A stretch of 64,000 nucleotides of DNA from Moniliella sp. 'wahieum' (lineage: Eukaryota; Basidiomycota; Moniliellomycetes; Moniliellales; Moniliellaceae), in the NCBI GenBank assembly GCA_003971905.1, contig RSEE01000089.1, positions 186,001 through 250,000 of the forward strand. Reading direction: 5' to 3'. Positions 11,038 through 23,545 of this stretch are shown one piece after another. Below the pieces are notes generated by a model. The model searched no databases. It was given only the letters and a program-made list of their open reading frames with translations, and was not told the DNA's origin. The position numbers and the translations under genes are program-made. The stretch's first letter is position 1, and each line of letters opens with the position of its first letter.

Positions 11038-11796
11038 ATGCTCTCCCGCCTCGTCCTTCCTCGCGCCGCCTCGCGCCCTCAGTTCTCTGCGTTGGCATCT
11101 TTCTCTCTTGGTGCCGTGCGCATCTCGGCATCTTCTCGCCTATTACACACCTCGTCTTTGGCGCCTGCTGCGGTGCGTGCCACGCTCCCTGTCAAGGCAG
11201 AGGTTGGCTCGCCTTCGGCGGCCTCCGACCCGGTGCCCCCGCAAAATGAACATCCGCACCCCCGCATTTGGCTAACACCGATGTGAAACCACTATGACTC
11301 TCTTGCTCTCCCAAGCCCCCAAAATAGAGACTCGATCCCGGCTGAGGTTCAAAAGGGATGGGACACGAAGCGCATCGAAACCAAGAACTCATTGATTACA
11401 TTCTACAGTGGTCAGTCAGAGGCGTACAAGAGCGACCTCCAGTTCTAGAGACCCTGGCGCGGGATGATGCGCTGGACACGTCGCTGATTACCATTGATGT
11501 GGACAAGACCCCCAAGATGGGCGAGGCATTTTCGGTGGTTTCGCTCCCTACTGTATTTGGAATGTACAATGGCATGGTCGTTCGGAAAAGTACGTACGAT
11601 GCTGAGGCGATGTCTTTTCCCAGTACTAACTTTCTGATGGTACTTAGTCCCAGGCGTCCCTGCCAAGGCTGAGGCCCTTCTGCGCCAGTTCATTCACGAC
11701 CTGGGCCCACTGGCAGAGCTTGACCAAAAGAAGGCTGAAGCCGAAGATGCCAGCGGCGCTGATAATGCCGATAACCCCAAAACCAACAAGGAGTGA
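11038..11796 (+). CDS. Thioredoxin-fold protein with mitochondrial-type N-terminus, active-site cysteines absent
   Basis: The N-terminus (MLSRLVLPRAASRPQ ... RLLHTSSL) is Arg/Ser-rich with no acidic residues, typical of a mitochondrial presequence. A probable intron lies near 11283-11329. The fold then reads NSLITFYSGQSEAYKSDL, LDTSLITIDVDKTP, FSVVSLPTVFGMYNG, which follows thioredoxin from the strand before the active site through the cis-Pro loop (SLPT). At the position of WCGPCK the sequence is QSEAYK, so neither redox Cys is present. A clear intron sits at 11590-11647 (GTACGTACG, GTACTAAC, CTTAG), and the last exon gives PGVPAKAEALLRQFIHDLG plus a charged tail to TGA 11794-11796. Frame breaks lie near 11235 and 11447. 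The protein is probably not an active reductase; a structural or chaperone-like role is inference. Confidence 0.7.
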
Positions 11797-12119
11797 AGAT
11801 TGATGTATATGTGTTGGTTTTTGACAACAACCCACGTATTATTTGCCTGCTGCCGCGGGTGCTATCGTCTTTTTCTCGTGTATGGGTGGGAGGACGAAAG
11901 CGCCATTTAGCGTTGCTCCATCTGAAGATTGGACGAACTTTAAAGAAGGGTTTGCTGTGGCGAGAGGCGAAAGCCGCCAATCAACATATACACTGCAGCG
12001 AGGTGGATCAATTCATCACATATTCACAACTAGCGGGTGCTCCGTCTGATGAAGCAGGAATATTTCATTTCTTCCTTCGCTACGCTCTTCTTCACCACCA
12101 CCATCTCTGCTGCTGCAAC

Positions 12120-12882
12120 ATGACGACACTAGCACCACTCGCGCGGGCCGAACTTCCCGGCAGTCCTGATGAAATTCGAGCGTACGAAGACCAAGGCCGG
12201 GTATCGAAGTGGGTGCATCATTCTCTCCAAACCGTGCGCGATGGGTTGCTGCAGGTTGGGCTGGATGGGTCCCAGCCATTGGCGGCGCGCATTTTGGGCT
12301 CGTGCTGTAAGTATGATCTGGGGATGAGAAGGGTTCTATTGTGCTGGATTTGTATTGACCAGTGCATGGGAAGTTTTGGTGGCCATTCCCGTCTCCATGA
12401 CCAATACTTACCGCCCCTACATGTCGTTTGAGGGGGAAATGGGAAACCACCACGACCGACAAACAAGGCCGGCCCTTATCCCCCACTCAACAAAAAGCGG
12501 CTCGGTTGCTGGTCTCCATGAAGCGGGCCCAACACGATGCCAAAATCAGACGACAGCGCTTACCTGCCTTTTGGCAGCTGTTGGGTATGGCCGGCATCTG
12601 CTTTTCGTCCGGCTATATCTTGATCCCAAGCAGGGCGGCGACGCCATCAATGGCGCAGGCATCCTCACATCTTGGTCGGCCATCTACCTCCTTTGCTTTG
12701 GTCGTCGAGTCACCCGCCCGCCACATTTGCCCTAACTCAGCAACGACCGTGTTTGGCTTGCTTACCTACGGCTCGTACTACTATGGCACTGCTAGCTGGC
12801 GCGATGCCCTGCCGGGCCTATCCGTCGCATCGAAGGCAAGCCATTGCCTCCGGGTGGCACAGGGGCGCTTCGACTAGAATAG
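12120..12882 (+). CDS. Small multi-pass membrane protein, function unknown
   Basis: I do not recognise the family. Exon 1 starts MTTLAPLARAELPGSPDE and continues GRVSKWVHHSLQTVRDGLL. An intron of about 55 nt follows from GTAAGTATG (12307) to GACCAG (12361). Downstream, with frame breaks near 12440, 12620 and 12735, the likely reading includes SPTQQKAARLLVSMKRAQ, a hydrophobic segment LLGMAGICFSSGYIL, then GGDAINGAGILTSWSAIYLL and FGLLTYGSYYYGTASW, about three membrane spans. The best C-terminus is EGKPLPPGGTGALRLE with TAG at 12880. Size and layout (short basic N-part, several spans) would suit a mitochondrial or ER membrane protein, but there is no motif to decide. Confidence 0.5.
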
Positions 12883-13128
12883 AAGCAATGCGAATTCAAC
12901 TATGTACTGGCATCGCTACTTGGACATGATGAACCGGACATAGGAGTATAGTCATTCGGGACAAATCAAAAAGGGCACGAAAGACTTCCGAATACGGGCC
13001 AAAGGAGGTTCACGATCGAAGAAGAAAAAATAAACGGGTATCAACGAATGGGAAAACCGAACGAAACGGGCTGGGCTCAATCACGAATCAAATGAGGCGA
13101 TATGGGCAATATGTTCCCAAGGAGACGC

Positions 13129-15738
13129 TTAGAGGGTTGCGAGCGAGGCCCGGGTGGGCTTCTTGGGGTCTGCTTCTTGGCCAACGCCACATCATGAGGC
13201 AGGGCCACCACAATGTTGCGCGAGTTGTACCATACTCATCTTGGACAACCGTATCGGCGTAACGGCGGATCTGGTAGTCGTGCGTCTTGCCTCGCTTAAC
13301 CGACTCAAACGACCCACGCAATAACAAACGGCCCTGACGAGGTCACAATCGAGGTCTCGTCGTCCTCTCCCACATCGAACCGAGCCGGGGTGAACTCGAC
13401 GCCCTGGCCCATGTACGCGACATGGTGGGCTTAAGCTGCAACCGGCGCGGAACAGGCTTCGAGTTGGCAGGGAATGATTTGTCAAAGCCCAAACTACCCG
13501 CCCAGCGACCATCGCCAATCAGAGTGTCGATAAGCAAGAGATAGGTCTTGCACGTCGCCAAAACGTACCGCCCGTCGGACGTGACGTCCACTCCAGTGAT
13601 CGGGTCACCAAGCGCAGGAAGCGCCGTCTTGGCATTCTTACCAATCTGTCAAACAAACGCAAGTCCCCTTGTTGGAAGCGACCACGAGTCGCCAGATGCA
13701 TCGGTGGCAGCCGAGGAAAAGTCAGCCTTGGTGGCATACTGCTTGAACTGACTGTCGACCAACTTTCTGGCCCGATACACGAGGGTCAATCCGGTAGACC
13801 GCGTTGTGGCTTGTACCAACCAGTGTCTGCTCGGATGTCATCTGAGCAAACTTGGCCGAGGGGATTCACGTTGGCCACTCGACGTCCTCATGAATCCCAC
13901 TCCCAACACCTTTCCATACTCCAAATCCATCTGAAGACCGAGTGTTGGTTGTTAGGATCCATCGCACCATAGCCGTATCCGAGTCGTGGAGCATGGCCTT
14001 GCGGGTTGAATGCGTTGCCCCCCGGGTAGAGACATTGTTGATCGTCGTCGAAAACTCTAGGCCAGGCTGGCCTCTGAGCCATTAGACGTCTTAAACACCC
14101 AATCCGGTTACCGCGCACGACGAATGCACGATCGTTCTTGTAGCCAATCGCCAGCTGGGAGTTCAGTTCCCTGCCAAGGCGTCCGTCTCGTTGGGCATCC
14201 CCTCCGGCGCATCTCCCTCATTACCCGCGTCGTCTTCTGGTTCCTCCTCCTCAGAAACCTCGTCTTCCTCCTCGATCGGGTTAATGGTCTCACCCATGCT
14301 TGGTCGATCGCCGCGTCGTCCTCCTCGTCCTGGTCTGCGTCGGGCATGTCGACATCTTCCTCATACGCGTCATAGAGGTACTTCTGCTCATCCGGCTTGA
14401 GCTTGGACAAGGAAGTTCATTCAGGGTTTGCCACAGGCAAGCGCTGAATCCGTGCTGGAACTGCTCGTACGCTGGGCGCTTGTAAAAGCGCAATAGCCAC
14501 GAGTAGTACAGCACCTTTCCTTCGTCATTGTGTGGTAAAGTAGTTCCATACTGCACTCAGATTGTCCGCAGCAAAGTTCATGTTCATGTCTGCCGACACA
14601 CGCTGAGAGAGCCAGAGCCGGCTCTGTCCATCTTCTTGGGGGAAGACTGAACAGTCATCCAGAACATGTACTGGCCGGCTTCCACGACCTTGGCAACAGC
14701 GTTCTTCTCCTGGCTCATAAACAAGCCCGAAGCCTCGTCATACAAGTACAGATCCGCGACCGCTTCCACTGCCACAGGGTTGCCTGTTTCTTCAGCCCCA
14801 GGCACAATGGGGGGCAGGTCTTCCTCGGTCGGAGCGGCGGGACCAATGGTTTGCTCTCTGACACAGACACCGCCGCAGTCGATACAACGCTTACATCCCC
14901 CGGCCGCCGCCTCCGTTGCCTCTGTATTCTTGGCTGGGGTAGCAGGGGCCGATGGGGCAGCCACTGACTTGGCTGCAGGTGTGCTGGCTGCTCTGTTGAG
15001 CACGCGGAGCGCGCTGGGGTAGCAGGAGTGCCAGGGACCGACGGGCTGCCACCGACTTTGCCGCTGGCGTGTTGAACTGAGTCGATGGGGTCGCACTGGG
15101 GCGCAGTGGGGTGGCCGGAGCGGCGGGATCGAGGGTAAAGACGGGGAGGTTGATACTTGAGAGCATCGAGATCCTCATCGGAGGCCTCCTGGTGAGGACG
15201 GTTGTACTTGCGCTCGTAGCAGCACTGGAGGTAGGTCACCTCGAAAATCGAGCGGGTTACGGCATTGACCTGCTGTCCATCCACGACAAACTGGTACAAG
15301 TCTTCGTCCGGTGTCAGTGGCAGGAGTGGTAGGCGAAATGAGGGCCGACGAGCTCATATCCAATTCTTCACCCAGATCGCGCCAACCAATGTCGGCTCGT
15401 CCGGCTCATCCGTATCGTGTGCACCGGGATCAGCGCGCAAAGTGGACAGGCGGAAGGCGAGCGAAGGGTCAATGAGGAACGATTTTTCGTCGTCTGACTC
15501 ATCGTCGTCGTCGAGAAGTGCCTTCACCCTCATCGTAAGCGCGGGTGATGACCAGCTGGTAGTTGAAGGGGATGCTGGTGCGGCGGATGGTGGCGACGGC
15601 GTCCTTGTAGATGCACTCACGGGCGCTCTTGATCGCCCCGGAGCGGACGAGGTAGAGCGCACCCGCAGGAATCTGGATCAGCTCAGCGTTGTTCTCGTCG
15701 CCCCAAATTTTGCCAAAGAGGGACTTGAGCATGAACAT
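13129..15738 (-). CDS. VID27: Vacuolar import and degradation protein Vid27
   Basis: Member of the Vid27 family, named in yeast from the vacuole import and degradation pathway of gluconeogenic enzymes; its molecular role is poorly known. The start is MFMLKSLFGKIWG at 15738. The N-terminal PH-like part follows: IPAGALYLVRSGA, ARECIYKDAVATIRRT and FNYQLVITRAYDEGE. The linker is Ala/Pro/Thr-rich (about 14880-15100), and another conserved block reads YQFVVDGQQVNAVTRSIF (near 15280). The C-terminal WD-like half includes FVVRGNRIGV, LATCKTYLLLIDTLIGDGRW, FPANSKPVPRRLQLKP and VKRGKTHDYQIRRYADTVV, ending at TAA 13129. At least ten frame breaks interrupt the span. The length, about 865 codons, fits the family. 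It is divergent from RPT1. Confidence 0.92.
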
Positions 15739-16002
15739 GCGGGCAAGGGTACCAGGAGATGGTGGCGTGAAAAAGAAAAGCTGTGGCGAGATGCGATGGC
15801 TTTGACGGGCGTTTGAACGTAGAATAGCCACCTACGCAAAGAAAACATTGAAGCCACGTCTCCCAATTCCGCCGGGGTCCGGGCGCCAGCGGAATTAGAT
15901 GTGGCGGACTGGCGACGCGTGGACATATTGGCGGTTGGTACTGTAGGTCCTGAGTTGCCCTCTCCACCCCGCCGCCGCCACCACCACCTCGCCTCCTCCA
16001 TC
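15739..16002. promoter_or_regulatory. Shared divergent promoter VID27 / RPT1
   Basis: 264 bp between two outward-facing start codons. I looked for a proteasome-associated element (GGTGGCAAA or its complement) and did not see one. Just before the RPT1 ATG is a CCGCCGCCACCACC run. Confidence 0.5.
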
Positions 16003-17409
<1,407 letters not shown>

Positions 17410-18159
17410 TCCCATGCATCTGATCACAATCGCTGTGCGAGTTGGGGCTGTGTGAACCCCCACCAGGTCCCAGGGGCTGATCGAGTTGATCAGGCTGAGG
17501 ACAGGGTCATATCTTCATCATAGCTGATGGCTAGTTCAGCCATATGAAGCGAGCACAAATGCCACAGTAAGGTAATTGAATGTCGGCCCTAACCCTTTGG
17601 CTGCCGCGCCTCCAAAATGTAGTCTCCTTGCGCCCTTTACCACCATCATCGCCACCGAGAGATGTTGGAGATAAAGATGCCCCAATGATCAACGTAAGCC
17701 ACGCGCCGCCTCACCTCTATCTCTGACCCTACACCCCTCTCTTCCGGCTTCTCAGTGGCACATGTAGGTGCAAAAATATTAAAGGAGAGTAGCGCAGAAC
17801 TGCCAACTGAATCGATGTGAACTACACTAGCTGCCAGGGACGCGCGTCTGCTATTGTTACTACACAGAGGATCTCAAGGTGGCCGCTATACGCCTTCCTA
17901 ATCACCTACAGGCCCCGGGCCGCTTTAATTGGTGGCAGGCACACGCATGTCCATTGAAGGACGGGCAGAGAGGCAAAGTGTTCACAAACCGCATATTCAG
18001 AAAGAGGGGATGGGGATCGACAGAAAACGACACGACCGCGGGTGGGAGAGCGAACGAGAAAGACAAGCAGTATAATGAGACGGATCAGAGGCGGTACACC
18101 AAGCAGCGTCCGCAGGGCCCACATTCCTAGTCCGAACCACGCCAGCCGATTCTACTAGA
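17410..18159. other. Intergenic between convergent RPT1 and TRP-like gene
   Basis: 3' flanks of two convergent genes. No open frame above about 80 codons, no recognisable RNA gene and no repeat island. Confidence 0.5.
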
Positions 18160-21100
18160 CAGATTCTAACAAGCTGGATATCAAACACAGATCAGAGCGC
18201 ATCAAGTGTGGCCATGTCCGTCGCCTCGTTCGACACGGAGGCGGAACTGGTACTGGACATGCAGGAAAAGGGTAGGTCCGATCCCTCTTGTCTCGCCTGC
18301 TCCCCTTCTTGTGCATCCGGCTCCGTATGGCCTCTCCGGGAAGAAGGAAATGAAGACGGCGCTGTCTCGCGGGGGAGCGGGGCGTGTACGCATCGGCAGC
18401 TGAGAAGGGTCGGTGAGGGGTGATTTCCAGCCCAGGAGACGGTGGGGCCTGGGAGAGGGTGCGGTCCCGGGCCGTTCCGGTCATCTCAGAGGCAGGGAGG
18501 GGTGGCAAGCTGTCGCAACCTGGGGCGGGAGGAGGTCTTGGGACAGTCTGTCCCCGCCTCGCCTGCTCGGACGAAGAAGTCAAGGCCGAGGAAGGGGAGG
18601 AAGCAGAGGAGGTGGAACGGAGACTGCTCATATTGAGGGCCTTACCAGCCAGGGGAGACTTACGCATAGGTACATGCTGCGTTCCTGCTCCCACTACCAC
18701 CCGGCCCAGCGCAAAACCAGGAACCTGCGTCATCTTGCTCGTCGACCCCTGCTGGTGAGGTCGGTCCACCTTCCACCGATGGAAGCGGGAGAGAGGGAAG
18801 AGGATAGAGAAGGGGAAGAGCGTAGAGGTGGAGGCAGCAGCACTAGAATGCGCCAGGCATTTGGAGTGTTCTCCTCCTGAAGAGTTCGGGCTTGGCCAGT
18901 TGTGCCCCCCTTCAGGGGTAGATGGAAGTAGGATTTTGGAATGCTGCGGTAAAGTCGCCAAGGGCTCCCAAGATGGTGAAGAGATACGTGGTCACCTAGA
19001 TCACAGGGCCAGCGCACCAGGCTCGTTCGGAGCCAATGCCGTTTCCCGCTGCCCTGCTGACCATACAGGGCTCTGGGAAAGTGAACCGTCCTCTTCATCG
19101 TTAGAAGGACCCGGGGTATCCGATGGAAAATGTGGGATAAACGGTTGGACCAGCGACGGCGCTCCTTGGTTGATTTCCTTTCTGAAGATGGATCTGCAAG
19201 CACGGGCAAGGAACGAGGACGAAAGAGTGACGTGGTGTGCGTCCGGGCAGGTCCTTCTTTTTCCCGGATATTGGAACGACGACGGCATCCTGGGTTCCAA
19301 TGGGGCAGACGAAGACGTATAAAATGGGACGATGGGTACCCTGACCCGCCCATCGGATTGGGGGGCGGTGCAGCTGGGGGCTCGGCTTGGCTCCTACTTG
19401 CCTGGTCCAGGGCAAGGTAGGCGGCTGCGCTCGATCCAATAGTTTTCGTCGGAGATCTGAACCCGTGTTGCTCCACGTTCAGGAATGGGGGCGGTGGGGA
19501 GACGGAGACAATGGAGGAGGCAGATGTGGAGGGTCCGGGAGATGGGCACAGGCCATAGGGGTCGGATTGGGTCACTTTGCGTCCGGCCACGCGGACAAAC
19601 GCCGAAGGCATGGGTGATGGTACCGCGGAATGACGAGGGGGGGATGGAGGAGGCGGAGGAGGAGGAGGAGAGGAGAAAGAGGAGCAGAGCGAGGGGAGGA
19701 CGAAGCGGCGTGGGTAGTTTGGGGTTGGGTGGTTGAACCAGAGTCATAGGGTACTGTGACAACCCCTGGCGGGGCAAAACTCTCCTCGACAACCGAAACA
19801 GAAGAGACATGTACCGGGTACTGAGCGCTCTGAGATGCGCCTCCCTCTACCGCGTCTGGGTGAGCCAAAGAGGATGGCGTGAGGGCTGAGAAACCCATCA
19901 AGTGATACATCGAGGACGCGCTCAAAGGCCGAGGAAAGAAGGACGATGTACTACGGGGACGGGCGGTAGTAGAGCAAAGGTCGGTTGACCCAAGGATCCC
20001 GTTTGAATTGTCCCATCCTCGGCAATTTGTTCACCATCGAGGGTAGAACGGAACGAGTGACGCAGCAGCTTCGCCTTTTCCGTCCAAGAGGATTCGGGGC
20101 GGGGCGGGGCTGAGGGTGTCTGTGGGGGGCAGGAAGATTGGAGTAGGAAGAGGAAAGAGGGTACGGTTCAGTACCCAGCGAGCCTTCATTGGGTGAGAAT
20201 CGTACCCCACCCCGTTAGGGCTGAGTTCTCCACAACCACCTCGTACGGGTGTGGGTGTTGAGAATCAAATGAGAGCCAGGTGAGAATGCGAAGGAGACCT
20301 TGGCCAATTTTGGAGAGGATGAGGAGCACGAGGACAAGAAGCATTACGGCCAGCATGACAAGGAGAAAGTACGCTACCCAGTCAGCTGTGGTGGGGGCAA
20401 GGGAGATGGCAGACAAAGCAGCAGGACCAAGAGCCCTCCGATGGGTCGAATGAGGGTATAACGAACAGCGTAAATCCGTTGGTGAACGTAGGACTTGTCG
20501 AGGAGGAAAACAATTTGGATGCACGCTTCGAGGCCAAGAAGGAAAAGATACATACGGCGGCACGTAGGAGGTCAAAAACGAACAGGATGATTGCCTGGGC
20601 CGTCCCGGATCGTTGCCCTGCACCGATAACAATGCCAGTACAGAGCGATCCAAGAAAGTGCATCTGGCCCATGCGCAGACCTTTCTGCGGGGAAGACCAG
20701 GAATGGTATAGGGGCCCCAGGGCCAATAGCACGGCCCGATCCCACGCCACATCCGAGTCGATAGAGTGTAGGTGCCAGAGGGCTCCCATGGGAGCCAAGA
20801 GGGAGAAGAAGATGAAGGTGACGATGGCCATGGCCCGCGTGTGGTCTTGGTAGGTACTAAACTGGTATGTGCTCATCACCGTCAGGGGAAAGTGAAAGAG
20901 AATCAAGAGGCGAATGAGGTTGCCCTGCATGGCGGCCAAGTGCTCATCCACAACGTCTTGCATACGAAGCTTGTGAGCCGCATGCCCAGGTTGGTGTGAA
21001 CGCGGTGGCAGCGTTTCCCCTCCTCTTCGGGCAGAGTGGTCGAAACAGGGGTATGCTCACCCCGTTTTCTCCTGGAAGTGGTACAGGCGATCCAACTCAT

Positions 21101-22579
21101 GTGCCCCACCCCGACCACACAGCTGACGACAACCAAGGCTGCGACAACAATGAGGAAAAGGCTAGTGCACGTCCCGAATCCGTCTTGAGGATGCAGCCGG
21201 GCCATGCGAAGCAGGGCGGGCAACCCTTGATGCGAACCTGACAGGTTGAGGATATTTGGTCGTGCGGCGGGAACCAACGCGCTCGTCGGACGTGGAGGAA
21301 GGTGGAATGCCCAAGTAAAGCGGGCTGGAGGTATTGCTCATCATCTGGTCTTGGGCCCATGCATATTCCCCCTCTGGCAGGGGCGAAGCGACCAACAGAG
21401 GATCGTACCGGATCCCCCGGGTTGGTGGAGGTGCTGTACCAGCTTCACATCCCCCAGCAGGAACGTCCACAGTACTTGTTTCAGCACTGGGTACACAAAC
21501 TCGGGCCAATCCACCGCCACCATGGCTAAAGCGGCGGCCCACTGGAAGAAAAGCCATACATCTGTCAGATTCGGGGTGACAAAGCGGTGTAGGGAAGGAG
21601 AGGTAAGAAGATGATGGCCGCGCGAAAGCAGTAGACGCGATCGACGCTATGCCTTCTTCCGACGCTCGCTTTTCCGCATGGAGGGAACTGCTGCCGCCCA
21701 GGGACGAGCCAAAACGGAAAGAAGAAAGAAGCTGCCGGCCAGGCAGATGGGTAGGGCAAAGAGCAGATGCCAGTACCAGGTTGAGGGTAAGTACTGAGCC
21801 AGCGCTATCTCGATACAGCCCATCGTCTGTGTTGGACTGCCGGACATTAATTCCATTGGTATGGATCGTGCCCAGAGGATAGCGGTGGTGGAGAGGAATT
21901 TGAACCCCAATCCCGATTGTGCCCGGGCCATAGGAACAGGACTGGAAATCACCTGCGAGCGGGTGGGACGGGTCCGGTCTCACGGGCACCATGGACTGGC
22001 ACAAGCTGGTGACATGGTCTGAGATGGGAAAGGTAGCAAAATGGGTGTGGGTAGAAACCGAGCCTGAGAAGAGAATGTGAGTTAGCCAACAAGTGTTTCC
22101 ATTTCCTCTCGTCGGCTGTGACTCGAATCGCTCTATACGCACTGACAATGCTTGACCCATTCTGCACGGCACTGGCCGGGGAGGGGGTAGTGCCAAGGGC
22201 CACCAGCTTGAGCACGTACGGGGGAGATGCGTCTGGGGCATTGCTGAATTCTGAGGGAGCCAGGAGAGTAAGGTAGACAGCGTCAAAGTGGAACTGCTGT
22301 ACCAGTGGAGCCTGGTGGCGGACAGGTACGGAGCATGAGGTGAACCATTGGTCTGGCACGACGGAGTGGATGCGTGCCGGGTGGCCACTAGTCCGTTAGG
22401 TAGGGCGCGATACGGACGCAAAAGCGTCCAAGGCACGGTCGCAACAGGCGCTTGGGGGGCTGCCTCCACGGGGCTTACGACGGCCAGCGGTAGCAGGAGC
22501 AGCAAGCACAGGCCCAGACGGGCCAGGCAGCTGCTGGCTTCCCAGACCGTCGCCACCGCTGGATGGAGCGGGCGGCCAT
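18160..22579 (-). CDS. Fungal TRP-like (FLC/Pkd2-family) polytopic membrane protein with long C-terminal tail
   Basis: Related to yeast Flc1-3 and fission yeast Pkd2, proteins of the secretory pathway or plasma membrane linked to calcium and cell-wall homeostasis. The start at 22577-22579 leads into a signal peptide (LARLGLCLLLLLPLAVVSP). The lumenal ML-like part includes GPGTIGIGVQIPLHHRYPLG. First span: YLPSTWYWHLLFALPICLAG (near 21770). Then come MVAVDWPEFVYPVLKQVLW (21470-21530), a span at about 21100-21190, and the TRP core LIRLLILFHFPLTVMSTYQF, followed by LGSLCTGIVIGAGQRSGTAQ. The final span, LLVMLAVMLLVLVLLILSKI, is near 20340. The last 2 kb (18160-20190) encodes a Ser/Pro-rich cytoplasmic tail of roughly 650 residues; its exact stop is uncertain (18155 or 18202). 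Frame breaks are numerous, and introns within 22060-22360 are possible. Confidence 0.82.
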
Positions 22580-23545
22580 ACTAATGGCGGGGTGGTGGGG
22601 CCCTCCTGATGGCCGACGGAGGCGGAGGGAGGCGGTGGGTTGCTCAGCGCCAGTGGGTGTGGGGGCGGGGGGTTGCTGAGCAGTGAATGGCAGAGCGCCG
22701 ATGCGGCTGCTTGTGGTTGGTACTACTGCTACTAGGGACGGCGTGCTAGGATCGGATGGCTGTGTACACCAAGCACCGTACTCCGGCTGCGGAGAGGCGT
22801 CTGGGAGGGGCGGGAGATAGTCGCTAGATATACAATCCCACCCGGCGGCTCCAAACCAGCCCAAGTGGGTGGTGGTGGTGGGATGAGCGATCGATGAGCT
22901 CCATGCGATGAGCACTGCGCGAGTGATGCGCCTCAGTGCCAGTGACTAGTGACTGGTGATTTGCCTGCCGCTGTCTCTCCGATGCCAGGCGCCAGCAGTC
23001 CAGCTGCCCTAGTGCCCCAGTCGGGGGGCATGACCATCATGCATCATGCATCATGCATCATCATTCATCGATCATCAACCATCGCATCAGTCCCGCCACA
23101 CGCTCATCCATCCCGCTCCCCCCATCTTGACGCGACCACGCTGGGGCGGCCTAAGCATGCAGATGTTCGTCGCAGCGCCAGGCGTGCGGGTGGCACACGT
23201 GGGCCTGCTTCACTAGCTCTCGACAGTTCCGAGACTCCCAGCTGGCACAGGACACTCTCACTACAGGATACCATCAACCCACCACCTCCAGCGCCGAGCC
23301 GATGCCAACGGGAAAGGGTATGTCGTCGTGACGAGGGGAGAAGAGGTAGGACAGGGCAGAACAGGGGGTAGGAGGGCAGGACAGTAGGGCCAAGAACAGC
23401 GGGGCAGGCAGGGGCTGGGCAGGTGGCAAGATACCACCCACGCCCAAGTGCACGGGTGGACCGTACCATGTTGCTCGCTTGACACACGTCTCGCCCCCCA
23501 GCCCAAGAGCGAGGTAGCAAGAGCTGGGTCGGGGTCGGGGTCGAG
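22580..23545. other. Intergenic with palindromic-heptamer repeats
   Basis: No gene recognised. It holds the tandem ATGCATC island at 23035-23080 and a GTGACTAGTGACTGGTGAT word string near 22945. Confidence 0.55.
23035..23080. repeat. Tandem (ATGCATC)n heptamer island
   Basis: Three to four consecutive copies of a 7-nt unit, read as GATGCAT on the minus strand, run into TCATTCATCGATCATCAACC, where the related hexamer ATCGAT appears. Intergenic between the TRP-like and kelch-BTB genes. Confidence 0.85.

Noticed and set aside
23035-23080. Telomere- or CRISPR-like array
   Set aside because: The 7-nt tandem unit is not a known telomere repeat, the islands are short and internal, and there are no unique spacers as in CRISPR.
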